Assembly (NCBI GenBank): GCA_026874595.1
Contig: CM049306.1
Location: 76,819,642-76,883,641, forward strand
DNA from: Sipunculus nudus
Taxonomy: Eukaryota > Annelida > Sipuncula > Golfingiida > Sipunculidae
Length of the DNA: 64,000 nucleotides
Direction: 5' to 3'
A program made the position numbers and the translations under genes. The notes beneath the pieces are model-generated. The model ran no database searches. It was not told the origin of the DNA and saw only the letters and a program-made list of their open reading frames with translations. Position 1 is the stretch's first letter; each line of letters begins with the position of its first letter. Of this stretch, positions 63,774-64,000 are shown piece after piece.

Positions 63774-64000
63774 TCGCCATTTTACTGTGTGAGACACTCA
63801 ATTTATATTAGCCATATATATATGTATATATGTATAGGCATAAATAGTAACTACACGAGTTAATGCATGGTTAAATTTCCCAAAATTCCTATACACGTGC
63901 ATGTACACGAGTCCAATTAATATGAAGACTCGATTTTACTCAGTTTCTTATACCCGGTCTCTACAGTACTCGAGTAATCCTTTCAGCATTACCTTTAATT
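63601..64000. other. Intergenic with (TA)n at 63716-63771
   Basis: AT-rich tail of the window with a TA tract; nothing else recognised. Confidence 0.6.

Overview
The window looks like nuclear DNA of an invertebrate animal. It is AT-rich, genes are sparse and split by long introns, and it is dense in (TA)n tracts, minisatellites, tRNA-derived SINEs, foldback elements and short terminal-inverted-repeat elements. The two genes are bilaterian in type. The repeat style (GTATCCGCC- and AGCTCAGCTGA-bounded repeats, long TA tracts) suggests a lophotrochozoan, perhaps a mollusc. That is a guess from texture; the species cannot be named from this sequence.

Only two protein-coding genes can be assembled with confidence. 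Both are on the + strand. (1) A CutC-family copper homeostasis gene has eight coding exons between 7710 and 17038. They join in frame into a 246-residue protein. (2) An NK1-class homeobox gene (NKX1/slouch type) has two exons, 56092-56497 and 60117-60637. They encode 308 residues with an N-terminal EH1/TN motif and a complete homeodomain. The genes are about 39 kb apart and nothing in the sequence links their functions.

Layout. 1-7.6 kb: stacked mobile DNA, comprising a 1.13 kb foldback carrying a nested MITE, a 366 bp MITE with a 9 bp target duplication, and a roughly 4.4 kb inverted-repeat structure ending about 100 bp before the CutC start codon. 7.7-17.2 kb: CutC, with introns that contain repeats. 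17.4-31.9 kb: accessory DNA, comprising a 770 bp hAT-like element with an 8 bp duplication, three of the four copies of an AGCTCAGCTGA-bounded family (the fourth is in CutC intron 2), a CAG/GAA-rich array split by two insertions, SINEs and a decayed LINE reverse transcriptase. 32-56 kb: long 5' flank of the homeobox gene, with few transposons, many (TA)n tracts and several GC-richer non-repetitive blocks that could be regulatory. 50.5-51.3 kb: a 39 bp tandem array interrupted by a TTAA-flanked piggyBac-like MITE. 56-60.6 kb: the homeobox gene. 61.9-63.6 kb: a minisatellite of about 33 bp with higher-order structure.

The most informative result is the relative chronology of nested insertions. 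Three elements have exact target-site duplications. Two repeat families with conserved ends but variable internal repeat content also stand out. No bacterial-style operon, CRISPR array, rRNA or intact tRNA was seen.
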